Origin: Nostoc sp. CHAB 5834
GTDB lineage: Bacteria > Cyanobacteriota > Cyanobacteriia > Cyanobacteriales > Nostocaceae
Length of the DNA stretch: 64,000 nucleotides
Assembly: GCA_020829485.1 (NCBI GenBank)
Contig: JAIVFU010000035.1
Span: 1 to 64,000 of the forward strand
Direction: 5' to 3'
The notes under the pieces are model-generated. The model saw nothing but the letters and a program-made list of their open reading frames with translations. It did not search any database and was not told the origin of the DNA. The position numbers and the translations under genes are program-made. Below are positions 18,123 to 29,019 of this stretch, in pieces. Position 1 is the first letter of the stretch. Each line of letters begins with the position of its first letter.

Positions 18123-21100
18123 ATGGAACCGATCGCAATCATTGGTATTGGCTGCCGATTTCCTGGCGCAAAAGATCCAGAGGCTTTTTGGGAACTTTTG
18201 CGTAACGGAGTTGATGCCATTACAGAGATCCCTAAAAATCGCTGGAATCTGAATGAATACTATGACCCAAACCCGGAAATTCCTGGCAAAACGAACTCAC
18301 GCTGCGGCGGCTTTTTGCAGCAAGTAGACCAGTTTGACCCCCAGTTTTTCGGAATTTCACCGAGAGAAGCCATGTCTATGGATCCCCAGCAACGACTCTT
18401 ATTAGAGGTGGCTTGGGAAGCATTGGAAGATGCTGGACAGGTGCGAGAACAGCTATCCGGCTCACGCACTGGCGTGTTTGTGGGTATTTCCACAAACGAT
18501 TACAGCTTGATTCAGGGAGAGGGTTATTCTCAGCAGATCCAAGGCTACGATTTGACTGGTAATGTGTTGAGCCTTGCGGCTGGTCGCCTTTCCTATGTAT
18601 TTAACTTTCGCGGCCCAAGCATGGCAATTGATACGGCTTGTTCCTCGTCACTTGTTGCAGTTCACCTTGCCTGCCAAAGTTTATGGAACAAAGAAGCTAA
18701 CATGGCTTTGGCTGGAGGTGTGAATATTATTGTTTCACCGACTGGACACATTGGTTTAACTAACCTAAAAGCTTTGTCTCCCGATGGTCGTTGCAAAACT
18801 TTTGATGCTGAAGCTAACGGCTATGTTCGCAGTGAAGGGTCTGGTTTCATTGTTCTCAAACCTTTATCGCAAGCTTTGGCAGATAATGACCAGATATATG
18901 CACTTATTCGCGGCAGTGCGATTAACCATGATGGACGCAGCAAGGGATTGACCGTGCCATTCGGCCCTGCTCAAGAAGCACTGATTCGTCAAGCATTGGA
19001 CAATGCTGGGGTGGCACCAGCCGAAATTAGTTATGTTGAGTTGCACGGTACTGGCACTCCTTTGGGAGATCCAATTGAGGCGATCGCTCTTGGAACAGTA
19101 TTAGATACTGACCGTCCTCCTGGAAATTACTGCGCCGTCGGCTCGGTAAAAAGCAATATTGGGCATTTAGAAGCAGCCTCTGGCATCGCTGGTTTAATTA
19201 AAGTTGCGTTATCCCTCAAGCATCAACAGATACCACAAAATCTACATTTTAACCAGCCTAACCCCTATATTCCTTTTGAGACTCTACCCATCCGAGTGCA
19301 GCAGTCTTTAACACCTTGGCCTCAAGGGTCTACTCCAGCCAAAGCTGGCATTAGCTCTTTTGGGTTTTCGGGAACTAATGCTCATATTGTCTTAGAGCAG
19401 CCTCCCCAATCCGCAGATATCTTGCAACAACAACAATCTTACTTACTGCCCCTGTCAGCCCAGAGCCAGGAAGGTGTCAAATCATTAGCACAAGCTTATC
19501 AGAATTTTCTAGAAATTCAAGAACCCAATGCTGTTTCACTGGCAGACATTTGTTATACAGCAAGTGTGCGACGCACTCACTATGAACATCGCCTAGCTTT
19601 GTTGGCTGATTCTCCCACACAACTCCAAGAAAAGTTACAAGATTTTTTACAAAGCAAGTTAGAGACTAATCAACCTTCTAATCGCAAGCATCGCCGTCCG
19701 AAACTAGTTTTTGTGTTCTCCGGCCAAGGGCCGCAATGGTGGGCGATGGGACGGGAGTTACTAGAACAGGAACCAGTCTTTCGCGCCACTATCGAAGAAT
19801 GCGATGCTCTAATCAAATCTCATACTAATTGGTCTTTGTTAGCAGAACTGACAGCAGATGCTGCCGAGTCACGTTTGCAAGAGACAGAGATTGCCCAACC
19901 AGCTATTTTTGCGCTACAAGTGGCGCTTGCTCGTCTGTGGCGTGCTTGGGGTATTGAGCCAAAAGCAGTAGTTGGTCACAGTCTGGGTGAAGTAGCAGCA
20001 GCACATATTGCTGGCGTTTTGAGTTTAGCAGATGCCGTGCAGCTAATCTGCGATCGCGGCCGCTTGATGCAACAAGCTACTGGCAATGGCAAAATGGCAG
20101 CAGTGGAATTGTCAGCAGCAGAAACAGAACAATGGTTGCGTGGGTATGAGGGAAGATTAGCGATCGCTGCTATTAATAGTCCCACTTCCACAGTAGTTTC
20201 GGGAGAACCTGCCGCCATAGAATCATTTCTAGAATTACTCCAACGCGAACAACCTACGGTTTTCTGCAAGTTGCTACCTGTGAATTATGCCTTTCACAGC
20301 CCGCAAATGTTACCCTTTGCTGAGGGATTGGTAGAAACATTAAATCAACTCCAGCCACAAGCCGCAAAGATTCCCATCTTCTCAACCGTCACAGGTCAGT
20401 CTAGGAATGGTGCAGATTTTGATGCCGCCTACTGGGGACGCAACCTACAGCAACCCGTCCACTTTGCACCAGCAATTGAGGAACTAGTAAGTGCAGGTCA
20501 AACTATTTTCCTGGAAATTAGCCCCCATCCTGTACTTTCGGGTTATATTTCGCAGTGTCTGAGTCATCTTGGTCAAGAAGGAACGGTATTATCCTCTCTG
20601 CGGCGCGGTCAGCCGGAACGGGCAACGCTACTTAGTTCTTTAGGCAACCTTTACAATTTAGGATTTACCGTTGACTGGCAGCAACTATATCCATCTGAAT
20701 TTCAGGTTGTTAGCTTACCATCCTACCCTTGGCAGCGCGATCGCTATTGGTTTGAACGTAAACCCCAAACAAAGCTAACAAATAGCAAGACAAATCTGCA
20801 TCCACTATTAGGTCAAAAGGTACGTTCAGCCATCAAGGAGACTTTATTTGAGTCTGAATTGAGCATTAATTTACAGCCCTTTCTAGTTGGTCATCAAGTT
20901 TATGGTATAGTGGTTTTGCCAGGAGCGGCTTATTTAGAAATAGCTCTAGCTGCGGCGAAGGTAGCTTTTAGCTCAGGATCTTCTCTCCAGCAGGTATTGA
21001 TTCAGGAACCATTAATTATCCCAGAAGATGCTAGTCGGGTTGTCCAGTTAATTTTGACACCTGAAGGTGTTGGACAAGCTTCTTTCCAAATATTGAGCCA

Positions 21101-23606
21101 AGCAGATGATGCAAGCTCTTGGATACAGCACGCAACTGGAAAAATTCAGGCAGGGCAGACAAACTCAGGAGAAATTATTTCTCTCAAAGACTTCCAGGCA
21201 CGGTTTCAGGAAGAATTATCGACCAGAACATACTATCAAAATCTACGAAATCGGGGATTAGAGTATGGACAAAGTTTTCAAGGAATTGAGCAACTTTGGC
21301 GACGCGATGGAGAAGCTCTGGGGCGGATTCGGCTGCCATTAGAATTAGTTTCAGAAGCCGCAGCTTATGAGTTGCACCCTGTAATAGTGGATTCTGGTTT
21401 CCAGCTTTTATTTGCTACCTTAGCTGATGTTGCAGAAGGAGATACTTATCTCCCAGTTGGGTTGGATAATCTGCGGGTATACCGTCGCCCCGAAAGTCAA
21501 TTGTGGATTCATGGTCAAATACGTCCCCAAGATAGCTCAAATCAAGAAACCCGCATCGGCGATCTGCGTCTTTTTGATGATGCTGGACAGATAGTAGCAG
21601 AAATTGAGGGTTTGCACGTCAAGCGTGCCAAACGTGAAGTACTGCTACAATTTGCTCAAAAGAATCTAAATAATTGGCTTTATGAAGTAGAATGGCAAGC
21701 TAAAGAGCGTCAATCCAATTTGACTGAATCTGCGCCAAATCATCCAGGTAGCTGGTTACTCTTCGCTGACCAAGAAGGCACAGCAGCAGCCCTAGCAGGA
21801 CTTCTGGAAAGTCAGGGCGAAACTTGCATTATGGTCTTCCCTGGTGAACGATATGAGTTATCGAAGGCGGGACATTACACAATCAATCCTGCCTGTGCAG
21901 AAGATTTTCAGCAGTTGTTTTGCGAGGTTTCACAGACATATAAAGCACCGTTGCGTCGAGTAGTCCACTTATGGGGATTGGATACTCCTTCTTTAGAAGA
22001 GATCACCGCAGATTCGCTCAAAAACGCTCAGACATTAGGTTGTCAAAGTGTACTGAATTTGGTGCAGGGGCTGACCCAGGTTGAAAAATCAGTGTCTCCC
22101 CGGCTGTGGTTGGTGACACAAAATACTCAACCCGTAGAATCGTCAGCTACTCCCTTAGCAGTGGTACACTCAACCTTGTGGGGATTAGGTAGAGCGATCG
22201 CTCTAGAACACCCGGAGATTTGGGGAGGAATGGTAGATTTAGCGGCTGGCATCTCTGGTGATGAAGCTGCCACACTGTTTACCGAAATTTCCCAGCCGGA
22301 TAGAGAAGATCATTTAGCTTTCCGCAGTGGACAACGTTATGTCGCCCGCTTGGTTCAAAGTAGCAGTAAATCAGTAGCGCCTTTATCTTTGCACAGCGAT
22401 CGCACTTACCTAATTACTGGTGGTCTAGGTGGTTTAGGACTGAAGCTTGCTGAGTGGATGGTAGAACAAGGAGCGCGGCACTTAGTATTAGTAGGGCGCA
22501 GTGATGCTACTGATGCTACCCATAAAGCTGTGAACCAGCTAGAACATTCTGGTGCTAAAGTTCTGGTGGCTAAAGGAGATGTTTCTCAACACAGAGATGT
22601 TAGCAATATCTTGGGGAAAATTGCGGAATCAATGCCGCCATTGCGAGGCATCATCCATGCTGCGGGTGTTCTCGACGATGGAATGCTGCGCCAACAAGAC
22701 TGGGAACGCTTTACTAAAGTGATGGCTCCGAAAATCCAAGGAGCTTGGAATCTGCACATCTTAACGCAGAACTTGCCTTTAGACTTCTTTGTGATGTTTT
22801 CATCAGTTGCCTCCTTGCTTGGCTCACCAGGACAAGGAAACTATGCTGCCGCCAATGCTTTTTTAGATACACTTGCCCATTATCGTTACGCTCAAGGATT
22901 ACCAGGATTGGCTATCAACTGGAGTACCTGGGCAGAAGTGGGAATGGCCGCTAACTTGGGTAGTCAAGAGCAACAGCGCTTGGCAGCAATGGGGATGGAT
23001 ACCATTGCACCACAGCAAGGATTACAAGTACTGGGACAATTACTTCAACAGTCATCTGCTCAGGTTGGGGTAGTACCTGTGGAATGGTCGCAATTTATGC
23101 AGCAATTTTCTGCTGATACTGTCCCAGCGTTGCTTACCGAGTTAGGCTCACAACCCAAAGCTGAACCACCATCTCTACAACAGCTAGAGTTTGTCCAGCG
23201 ATTAGAAAAAGTTTCTGTTCGCGATCGCCACGAAATGTTACTTGCTCACGTCCAAGACCAAGTTGCTAAAGTTTTGGGTCGAGGTTCGTCCCATTCCTTA
23301 GAACCACATCAAGGTTTCTTCGACATTGGTATGGATTCCCTAACCTCCGTCGAGTTGCGGAACCGTCTGCAAACTTCTCTAGGACGCTCTCTGTCTTCAA
23401 CATTAATCTTTGACTATCCAACTCTCGATACTCTTGCTAAGTATCTGGCTAATGAGATGTTTTCTGTGGAAAAGTCTACAGAATTGCCCACTGCGATCGA
23501 GAACAATCATCATCAAAAGATTATCACCTCGGCAGAACTCAAACAGCTTTCAGAAGAAGATGCAGAAGAATTACTGCTCAGAGAATTAGAAAGCATTAGG
23601 TACTAG
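18123..23606 (+). CDS. Modular type I PKS, KS-AT-DH-KR-ACP
   Basis: 1827 residues; ATG 18123 follows an AGGAAG ribosome site. KS (1-425) has Cys173 (DTACSSSL) and HGTGTPLGDP. AT (about 530-830) has FSGQGPQWW, Ser620 in GHSLGE and YAFHSP, closest to malonyl-type motifs. DH (about 890-1170) has His924 in HQVYGIVVLP and the DSGFQ Asp. KR has TGGLGGLG and Tyr1574 in GQGNYAAANAF. ACP has Ser1739 (IGMDSLTSVEL). No ER is present, so one malonate would be added and left as an alpha,beta-double bond. The last 30 residues (LKQLSEEDAEELLLRELESI) look like a docking helix to the next PKS. Confidence 0.93.
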   Translation: MEPIAIIGIGCRFPGAKDPEAFWELLRNGVDAITEIPKNRWNLNEYYDPNPEIPGKTNSRCGGFLQQVDQFDPQFFGISPREAMSMDPQQRLLLEVAWEALEDAGQVREQLSGSRTGVFVGISTNDYSLIQGEGYSQQIQGYDLTGNVLSLAAGRLSYVFNFRGPSMAIDTACSSSLVAVHLACQSLWNKEANMALAGGVNIIVSPTGHIGLTNLKALSPDGRCKTFDAEANGYVRSEGSGFIVLKPLSQALADNDQIYALIRGSAINHDGRSKGLTVPFGPAQEALIRQALDNAGVAPAEISYVELHGTGTPLGDPIEAIALGTVLDTDRPPGNYCAVGSVKSNIGHLEAASGIAGLIKVALSLKHQQIPQNLHFNQPNPYIPFETLPIRVQQSLTPWPQGSTPAKAGISSFGFSGTNAHIVLEQPPQSADILQQQQSYLLPLSAQSQEGVKSLAQAYQNFLEIQEPNAVSLADICYTASVRRTHYEHRLALLADSPTQLQEKLQDFLQSKLETNQPSNRKHRRPKLVFVFSGQGPQWWAMGRELLEQEPVFRATIEECDALIKSHTNWSLLAELTADAAESRLQETEIAQPAIFALQVALARLWRAWGIEPKAVVGHSLGEVAAAHIAGVLSLADAVQLICDRGRLMQQATGNGKMAAVELSAAETEQWLRGYEGRLAIAAINSPTSTVVSGEPAAIESFLELLQREQPTVFCKLLPVNYAFHSPQMLPFAEGLVETLNQLQPQAAKIPIFSTVTGQSRNGADFDAAYWGRNLQQPVHFAPAIEELVSAGQTIFLEISPHPVLSGYISQCLSHLGQEGTVLSSLRRGQPERATLLSSLGNLYNLGFTVDWQQLYPSEFQVVSLPSYPWQRDRYWFERKPQTKLTNSKTNLHPLLGQKVRSAIKETLFESELSINLQPFLVGHQVYGIVVLPGAAYLEIALAAAKVAFSSGSSLQQVLIQEPLIIPEDASRVVQLILTPEGVGQASFQILSQADDASSWIQHATGKIQAGQTNSGEIISLKDFQARFQEELSTRTYYQNLRNRGLEYGQSFQGIEQLWRRDGEALGRIRLPLELVSEAAAYELHPVIVDSGFQLLFATLADVAEGDTYLPVGLDNLRVYRRPESQLWIHGQIRPQDSSNQETRIGDLRLFDDAGQIVAEIEGLHVKRAKREVLLQFAQKNLNNWLYEVEWQAKERQSNLTESAPNHPGSWLLFADQEGTAAALAGLLESQGETCIMVFPGERYELSKAGHYTINPACAEDFQQLFCEVSQTYKAPLRRVVHLWGLDTPSLEEITADSLKNAQTLGCQSVLNLVQGLTQVEKSVSPRLWLVTQNTQPVESSATPLAVVHSTLWGLGRAIALEHPEIWGGMVDLAAGISGDEAATLFTEISQPDREDHLAFRSGQRYVARLVQSSSKSVAPLSLHSDRTYLITGGLGGLGLKLAEWMVEQGARHLVLVGRSDATDATHKAVNQLEHSGAKVLVAKGDVSQHRDVSNILGKIAESMPPLRGIIHAAGVLDDGMLRQQDWERFTKVMAPKIQGAWNLHILTQNLPLDFFVMFSSVASLLGSPGQGNYAAANAFLDTLAHYRYAQGLPGLAINWSTWAEVGMAANLGSQEQQRLAAMGMDTIAPQQGLQVLGQLLQQSSAQVGVVPVEWSQFMQQFSADTVPALLTELGSQPKAEPPSLQQLEFVQRLEKVSVRDRHEMLLAHVQDQVAKVLGRGSSHSLEPHQGFFDIGMDSLTSVELRNRLQTSLGRSLSSTLIFDYPTLDTLAKYLANEMFSVEKSTELPTAIENNHHQKIITSAELKQLSEEDAEELLLRELESIRY

Positions 23607-23681
23607 TACCGCAAGGCGGAAGTCAAAAGTCAAAATAATTGTATTCCGAGCTTCTTGCACTTATTCCCTACTCCCTAGTAC

Positions 23682-23701
23682 AGACGCGATTAATCGCGTC
23701 T
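23682..23701. repeat. 20-bp perfect palindrome
   Basis: AGACGCGATTAATCGCGTCT is a perfect palindrome in the 179-base gap between two PKS genes. It is of a kind dispersed in Nostoc genomes and has no coding role. A short aagtcaa repeat precedes it. Confidence 0.6.
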
Positions 23702-23785
23702 CCTACTCTCTACCTACGTAAATAAATTCAAAAATCAAATCGGATTTTCGCCAATTTTTCACCTCCTATAGAAGAACGTATTGAT

Positions 23786-26700
23786 ATGAGTAACAATTTA
23801 GAAAACTCTCAACCTCTATCCCCAACAAAACGCGCTCTTTTGGCCTTGCAAGAAATGCAAGCGAAACTAGAAGCCAACGAACGGGCTAAGACAGAACCAA
23901 TAGCCATTATTGGTTTAGGTTGCCGATTTCCAGGAGGCAGCAACGATCCCGAATCATACTGGCAAATGTTGCGTAATGGGACAGATGCTATTAAAGAAGT
24001 ACCCGCCGACCGTTGGGATATTGACGCTTACTATGACCCAAATCCTGATGCTACAGGGAAAATGTATGTCCGCAATGCCGGGTTTTTAGACCAGGTAGAT
24101 CAGTTTGACCCCCAGTTTTTTGGGATTGCGCCTCGGGAAGCTGTGAATATGGATCCGCAGCAGAGGCTACTCTTAGAAGTGAGTTGGGAAGCCCTAGAAA
24201 ATGCTGGGCTGGCACAGGACAAGCTAGTTGGTAGTCCAACTGGGGTTTTTGTCGGGATTATGAATCTGGATTATTTTCAGGTAGCAGCCAACGACCCCAG
24301 TCTCGCTGATGCTCATACTGCCACAGGTAGCGCTTTTAGCGTTACTTCTGGGAGATTGTCTTACACTCTTGGTCTACAAGGGCCAAGCATGGCAATAGAT
24401 ACAGCCTGCTCATCGTCCTTGGTGACAGTTCATATAGCTTGCCAGAGTTTACGTAGCAGAGAGTGTAATTTAGCTCTGGCTGGGGGAGTGAATTTGATTC
24501 TGACACCAGTGGTAACTATTAATGAATGCCGAGCGAGGATGCTTGCTGCCGATGGTCGCTGTAAAACCTTTGATGCTGCGGCTGATGGCTACGCACGGGG
24601 AGAAGGGTGCGGGATGGTAGTTCTCAAACGCCTCAGTGATGCGATCGCTGATGGTGACAATATTTTAGCCCTAATTCGGGGGTCGGCAGTCAATCAAGAC
24701 GGTCGTAGCGGCGGTTTGACGGTTCCCAATGGCCCATCTCAGCAAGCAGTCATCCGCACAGCTTTAGCTAACGCTGGGGTAGCGCCCAATCAGGTGAGTT
24801 ACGTAGAAGCCCACGGCACAGGCACATCTTTAGGAGACCCCATAGAATTGCGAGCCTTAGCAGCAGTACTAGGTCAAGGACGCTCTCCAGACCAGCCTTT
24901 AATAGTTGGTTCAGCTAAAACCAACATGGGACACTTGGAAGCAGCAGCCGGGGTGGCAGGTTTAATCAAGTTAGTACTGGCTTTGCAACATCAAGAAATA
25001 CCACCTCATCTACATTTACATAATCCTAATCCTTTTATACCGTGGGCAGAACTGCCAATCAAAATTTCCACAGAACTCACTCCCTGGTCTTCGCCCAACG
25101 GATCGCGCATCGCGGGTCTGAGTTCCTTCGGTTTTAGTGGCACTAATGCTCATTTGGTGGTTGAAGAAGCGCCAACCCGTCAGCAAAAGCCTAGTGATGT
25201 AGAACGTCCCTTACATCTGCTCAGTCTCTCCGCAAAAACTGAAGGCGGATTACAGAAGTTAGCCAGTAAATTTTACACCGCACTCAAAGCCGATCCCGAT
25301 CTCAACTTAGCTGATGTCTGCTTTAGTGCCAATACAGGTCGCTCTGTATTTGCTAATCGCCTAGCAGTAATAGCTGAAAATTCAGATCAGATATGTGAAC
25401 AGCTAGCAGCCTTCAGCAGTGGTAATCATCTATGGGGAGTATTGAGTGGACAACCTCAAGACAGTCGTCGGCCCAAGATTGCCTTTTTGTTCACCGGACA
25501 AGGTTCCCAATATGTAGGCATGGGATACGAACTTTATAATACCCAGCCGACTTTCCGCCAAGCTCTAGAGCGCTGCGATGCTATATTGCGCCCTTATCTG
25601 CCAAAACCCCTGTTATCTGTGATTTATCCCGCCACAGGTGAGAATTCCCCCCTCGACCAAACACTTTACACCCAACCAGCTTTATTTGCCTTGGAATATG
25701 CTCTGTACGAGTTATGGCGTTCTTGGGGAATCGAGCCGAATGCTGTGATGGGTCACAGTGTCGGCGAATACGTAGCAGCTTGTGTAGCTGGGGTGTTCAG
25801 CTTGGAAGATGGGTTGAAGTTGATTGCCCTTCGCTCCCGTTTGATGCAAGCATTACCAGCAGGGGGTGAGATGGCGGCGGTGTTTGCGTCGGAAGCGCGG
25901 GTAATCGCTGCGATTACTCCTTATACTCAGAAAGTGGCAATTGCGGCGGTTAATGACCCACAAAATATAGTCATTTCCGGTGAAGGGGTGGCTTTACAGG
26001 CGGTGTTAAAGGAATTAGAAGCCGAAGGAATAGTGACTCGTCCCTTAACAGTGTCCCATGCCTTTCACTCTCCTCTGATGGAGCCGATGCTAGCGGAGTT
26101 TGAGCAGAAAGCAGCAGCAGTCACTTATGCGACTCCCCAGATAGACTTGATTTCCAATGCGACTGGAGAAATTGTACAGGGAGCAGAAATCGGTCAAGCC
26201 AGCTATTGGCGTCGTCATGTGCGGGAGACGGTGCGATTTGCCGCAGGTATACAGACTCTCCTTGCACAAGGGTATGAATTGTTTGTGGAAATCGGCCCAA
26301 GTCCCATACTCATCGGGATGGGGCGGCAATGTTTACCTGAAGGAACTGGAGTTTGGTTATCAAGCTTACGCCGTGGACAAAACGATTGGCAGCAGTTGCT
26401 CCAAAGTTTAGCCTCGCTCTATGTCCAAGGCGTGAAAGTAGACTGGTCTGGCTTTGACCACGATTATCAGCGCGATCGCCTGCCTCTGCCTACCTATCCC
26501 TTCCAAAGAAAGCGTTATTGGTTTGAGAGCCAAGCACCTAAGCAGCCAGAAGTAGAGATTGGATCAAACAAAAATGTTGAATACCCGATTCACAATCTTT
26601 TACAATCTGGAGATAACCAACAACTAGCTCGGAAGTTAGAAATAGTTGAACAACTGCCAGCAGCAGAAGTGCAATCCATCCTGGAGAGTATGCAGCTTGC

Positions 26701-28771
26701 AAAACTTTCTCAACGGATTGTCGAGCTTTCTCCAGACAGATATGAGCTACTTAAACAGTTGCTCTTACAAGATCAGCAGCACTTGATTCCAGATTATCTG
26801 AGTGATTCATTATACGAGGTGCAGTGGCAACCCCAAGAGCGTTTGAGTGTACCGCCTATTTCCGTTAACCAGTCGGGCAAATGGCTGATATTTGCAGATC
26901 GAGCTGGCGTGGGACAGACACTAGCAGAACTGCTGCGATCGCGCGGTGAAAAATATGTGATGATTTATCCTGGCGAAGCCTATGAAATCTTAGAAGGTGG
27001 ACATCGCAAAATCAACCCAGCAAATCCTCAAGACTGTCAACGACTATTGCAGGAAACTCTCGGAAATAATGGTCTGTCGTGTCGTGGAATAGTGCATCTG
27101 TGGAGTTTAGATGCAGCAATGGACGACCAAATTACACCATCTTCTTTAGAGAAAGCGCAACTACTGGGCTGTGGCAGTGTGCTGCATCTTGTTCAGGAAT
27201 TGGTCAAACAGAGTAAGTCAGCATTAACTCGGTTATGGTTGATAACTTCTGGCACACAAGCAGTAGAAACAAAACCTGTTTCTTTAGCAGTAGCTCAAGC
27301 ACCTTTGTGGGGAATGGGCCGGGCGATCGCACTGGAGCATTCTGAAGTTTGGGGAGGGTTAATAGATTTAGATCCTAGTATCTCTAGCGATCGGCAAGCT
27401 GTTTCTCTATTAACAGAAATTTGGCAGCCTGATGGCGAAGATCAACTCACCTTACGCGGGGAAAAACGCTATGTTGCTCGTTTGGTGCGTAGCAATAAAC
27501 AGCCATCTAAACCTGTGAAATTGCAAGCTGATGGTACTTACCTAATTACTGGCGGTTTAGGCAGTTTAGGGCTGAAAGTTGCCCAGTGGCTGGTAGAACA
27601 AGGGGCGCGAAACTTGGTGCTAATAGGACGCAGGGGCCTTCCCGATCGCGCTACATGGGCAACTTTGCCAAAGGATAGCGAAATCTGGGAACGGGTGCAG
27701 GCTATTCAAGCCTTAGAAAATATGGGTGCTAATGTCGTCGTCGCTCAGGCTGATGTCAGCAACCAGGCTCAAATCTCTGCGGTTTTTGAACAGTTACATA
27801 ATACTCAAATTCCTTTAAAAGGAATTGTTCATGCTGCTGGAATAGCTGAGTATCAAGTATTACAAGATATTGACCTGAAGCACCTTGAATCCACCCTCCA
27901 GCCGAAGGTAGCAGGCGGGTGGCTTTTACATCAACTTAGTTTGGGGATGAATTTAGATTTCTTCGTCTGTTTCTCCTCAATTGCTTCTGTGTGGGGTTCT
28001 AGAGGACAAGCACATTACGCTGCTGGCAATCACTTTCTCGATACCCTTGCCCATTATCGGCAAGCCCTTGGAGTACCAGCTTTAAGCATCAATTGGGGCC
28101 CTTGGGCAGGCGGTGGGATGGCTTCGGAAGAAACCCAAACCTTATTAAAGCGAATGGGGTTAGAACCTTGGCAACCAGAAGAAGGGATTGCAGTCTTAGC
28201 AGAGCTTTTGGGTACAAACATTGCCCAAACAACAGTGGCTAAGGTTGACTGGAATATCTTCAAAGCAGTTTATGAAGTCAAGGGAGAGCGGCCATTACTC
28301 AAACAAATTGGCACACAGCTACAAGAACAAGGTGAGGTGCAGCCAGCATTGCGCCCACAGTTTTTAGAACAATTGAACGCTCTACCAGCCAACAAACGTC
28401 AAAGTTTCTTAATTGCTCATCTGCAAAGCCAAGTTGCTGAGGTTTTAGGACTAGAGCCATCCCATCTGGCAGACGTACAACAGGGCTTTCTTGAACTAGG
28501 CATGGATTCCTTGATGGCTGTGGACTTGAAGAATCGCCTTGAAGTCAGTTTGGGACAATCCTTAAGTTCAACACTAGTTTTTAACTATCCAAATATTGAG
28601 GTTCTAGCTAATCACCTGGCTACCCACATTCTTTCCTTAGAGCTATCGACACAACAGGAGTTACAAAAAGATCCCAAAGAATTGTCTCAAGCTTCAGTAG
28701 AGCTAGAACAATTTTCTGAAGACGAATTGGCTTCATTACTAGACGCAGAATTAGCCGCCTTGGTTAATTAG
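23786..28771 (+). CDS. Modular type I PKS, KS-AT-KR-ACP
   Basis: 1661 residues. An N-terminal coiled docking segment (LLALQEMQAKLEANERAK) precedes KS (35-460) with Cys208 (DTACSSSL) and HGTGTSLGDP. AT (about 570-870) has FTGQGSQ, Ser658 in GHSVGE and SHAFHSP, indicating malonyl-CoA. The KR has TGGLGSLG and Tyr1411 in GQAHYAAGNHF. The ACP carries Ser1575 (LGMDSLMAVDL). The C-terminus EDELASLLDAELAALV is a docking helix. There is no DH or ER, so the module should leave a beta-hydroxyl. Its AT DNA is nearly identical to that of the next PKS, pointing to gene conversion. Confidence 0.93.
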   Translation: MSNNLENSQPLSPTKRALLALQEMQAKLEANERAKTEPIAIIGLGCRFPGGSNDPESYWQMLRNGTDAIKEVPADRWDIDAYYDPNPDATGKMYVRNAGFLDQVDQFDPQFFGIAPREAVNMDPQQRLLLEVSWEALENAGLAQDKLVGSPTGVFVGIMNLDYFQVAANDPSLADAHTATGSAFSVTSGRLSYTLGLQGPSMAIDTACSSSLVTVHIACQSLRSRECNLALAGGVNLILTPVVTINECRARMLAADGRCKTFDAAADGYARGEGCGMVVLKRLSDAIADGDNILALIRGSAVNQDGRSGGLTVPNGPSQQAVIRTALANAGVAPNQVSYVEAHGTGTSLGDPIELRALAAVLGQGRSPDQPLIVGSAKTNMGHLEAAAGVAGLIKLVLALQHQEIPPHLHLHNPNPFIPWAELPIKISTELTPWSSPNGSRIAGLSSFGFSGTNAHLVVEEAPTRQQKPSDVERPLHLLSLSAKTEGGLQKLASKFYTALKADPDLNLADVCFSANTGRSVFANRLAVIAENSDQICEQLAAFSSGNHLWGVLSGQPQDSRRPKIAFLFTGQGSQYVGMGYELYNTQPTFRQALERCDAILRPYLPKPLLSVIYPATGENSPLDQTLYTQPALFALEYALYELWRSWGIEPNAVMGHSVGEYVAACVAGVFSLEDGLKLIALRSRLMQALPAGGEMAAVFASEARVIAAITPYTQKVAIAAVNDPQNIVISGEGVALQAVLKELEAEGIVTRPLTVSHAFHSPLMEPMLAEFEQKAAAVTYATPQIDLISNATGEIVQGAEIGQASYWRRHVRETVRFAAGIQTLLAQGYELFVEIGPSPILIGMGRQCLPEGTGVWLSSLRRGQNDWQQLLQSLASLYVQGVKVDWSGFDHDYQRDRLPLPTYPFQRKRYWFESQAPKQPEVEIGSNKNVEYPIHNLLQSGDNQQLARKLEIVEQLPAAEVQSILESMQLAKLSQRIVELSPDRYELLKQLLLQDQQHLIPDYLSDSLYEVQWQPQERLSVPPISVNQSGKWLIFADRAGVGQTLAELLRSRGEKYVMIYPGEAYEILEGGHRKINPANPQDCQRLLQETLGNNGLSCRGIVHLWSLDAAMDDQITPSSLEKAQLLGCGSVLHLVQELVKQSKSALTRLWLITSGTQAVETKPVSLAVAQAPLWGMGRAIALEHSEVWGGLIDLDPSISSDRQAVSLLTEIWQPDGEDQLTLRGEKRYVARLVRSNKQPSKPVKLQADGTYLITGGLGSLGLKVAQWLVEQGARNLVLIGRRGLPDRATWATLPKDSEIWERVQAIQALENMGANVVVAQADVSNQAQISAVFEQLHNTQIPLKGIVHAAGIAEYQVLQDIDLKHLESTLQPKVAGGWLLHQLSLGMNLDFFVCFSSIASVWGSRGQAHYAAGNHFLDTLAHYRQALGVPALSINWGPWAGGGMASEETQTLLKRMGLEPWQPEEGIAVLAELLGTNIAQTTVAKVDWNIFKAVYEVKGERPLLKQIGTQLQEQGEVQPALRPQFLEQLNALPANKRQSFLIAHLQSQVAEVLGLEPSHLADVQQGFLELGMDSLMAVDLKNRLEVSLGQSLSSTLVFNYPNIEVLANHLATHILSLELSTQQELQKDPKELSQASVELEQFSEDELASLLDAELAALVN

Positions 28772-28824
28772 GGATGTAGGGAGGTAGTAGTCTATCGCAT
28801 TATTTATGAGTGGTGAAAAAGTTC

Positions 28825-28873
28825 GTAGTAAGGACTTTAGTCCTAGATTTTGAAGCACTGAAGTGCTTACTAC
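28825..28873. repeat. Hairpin repeat between PKS genes
   Basis: The arms GTAGTAAGGACTTTAGTCC (28825-28843) and GCACTGAAGTGCTTACTAC (28855-28873) are imperfect inverted repeats. This is a common Nostoc dispersed repeat and may form a transcript hairpin in the 248-base gap between two PKS genes. Confidence 0.55.
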
Positions 28874-29019
28874 AAACTCATCATAGGTTGCCTTTGACAA
28901 AGCTTCAACCCAACAAACCCCACAAAATATTGGGTTTCGCTCCTCAATAGATTTTCACTCTACTGCATCAATTGCTCAATTTCCCGATAACTTTTTCAAC
29001 ATCCTCAGAAATTATTAAA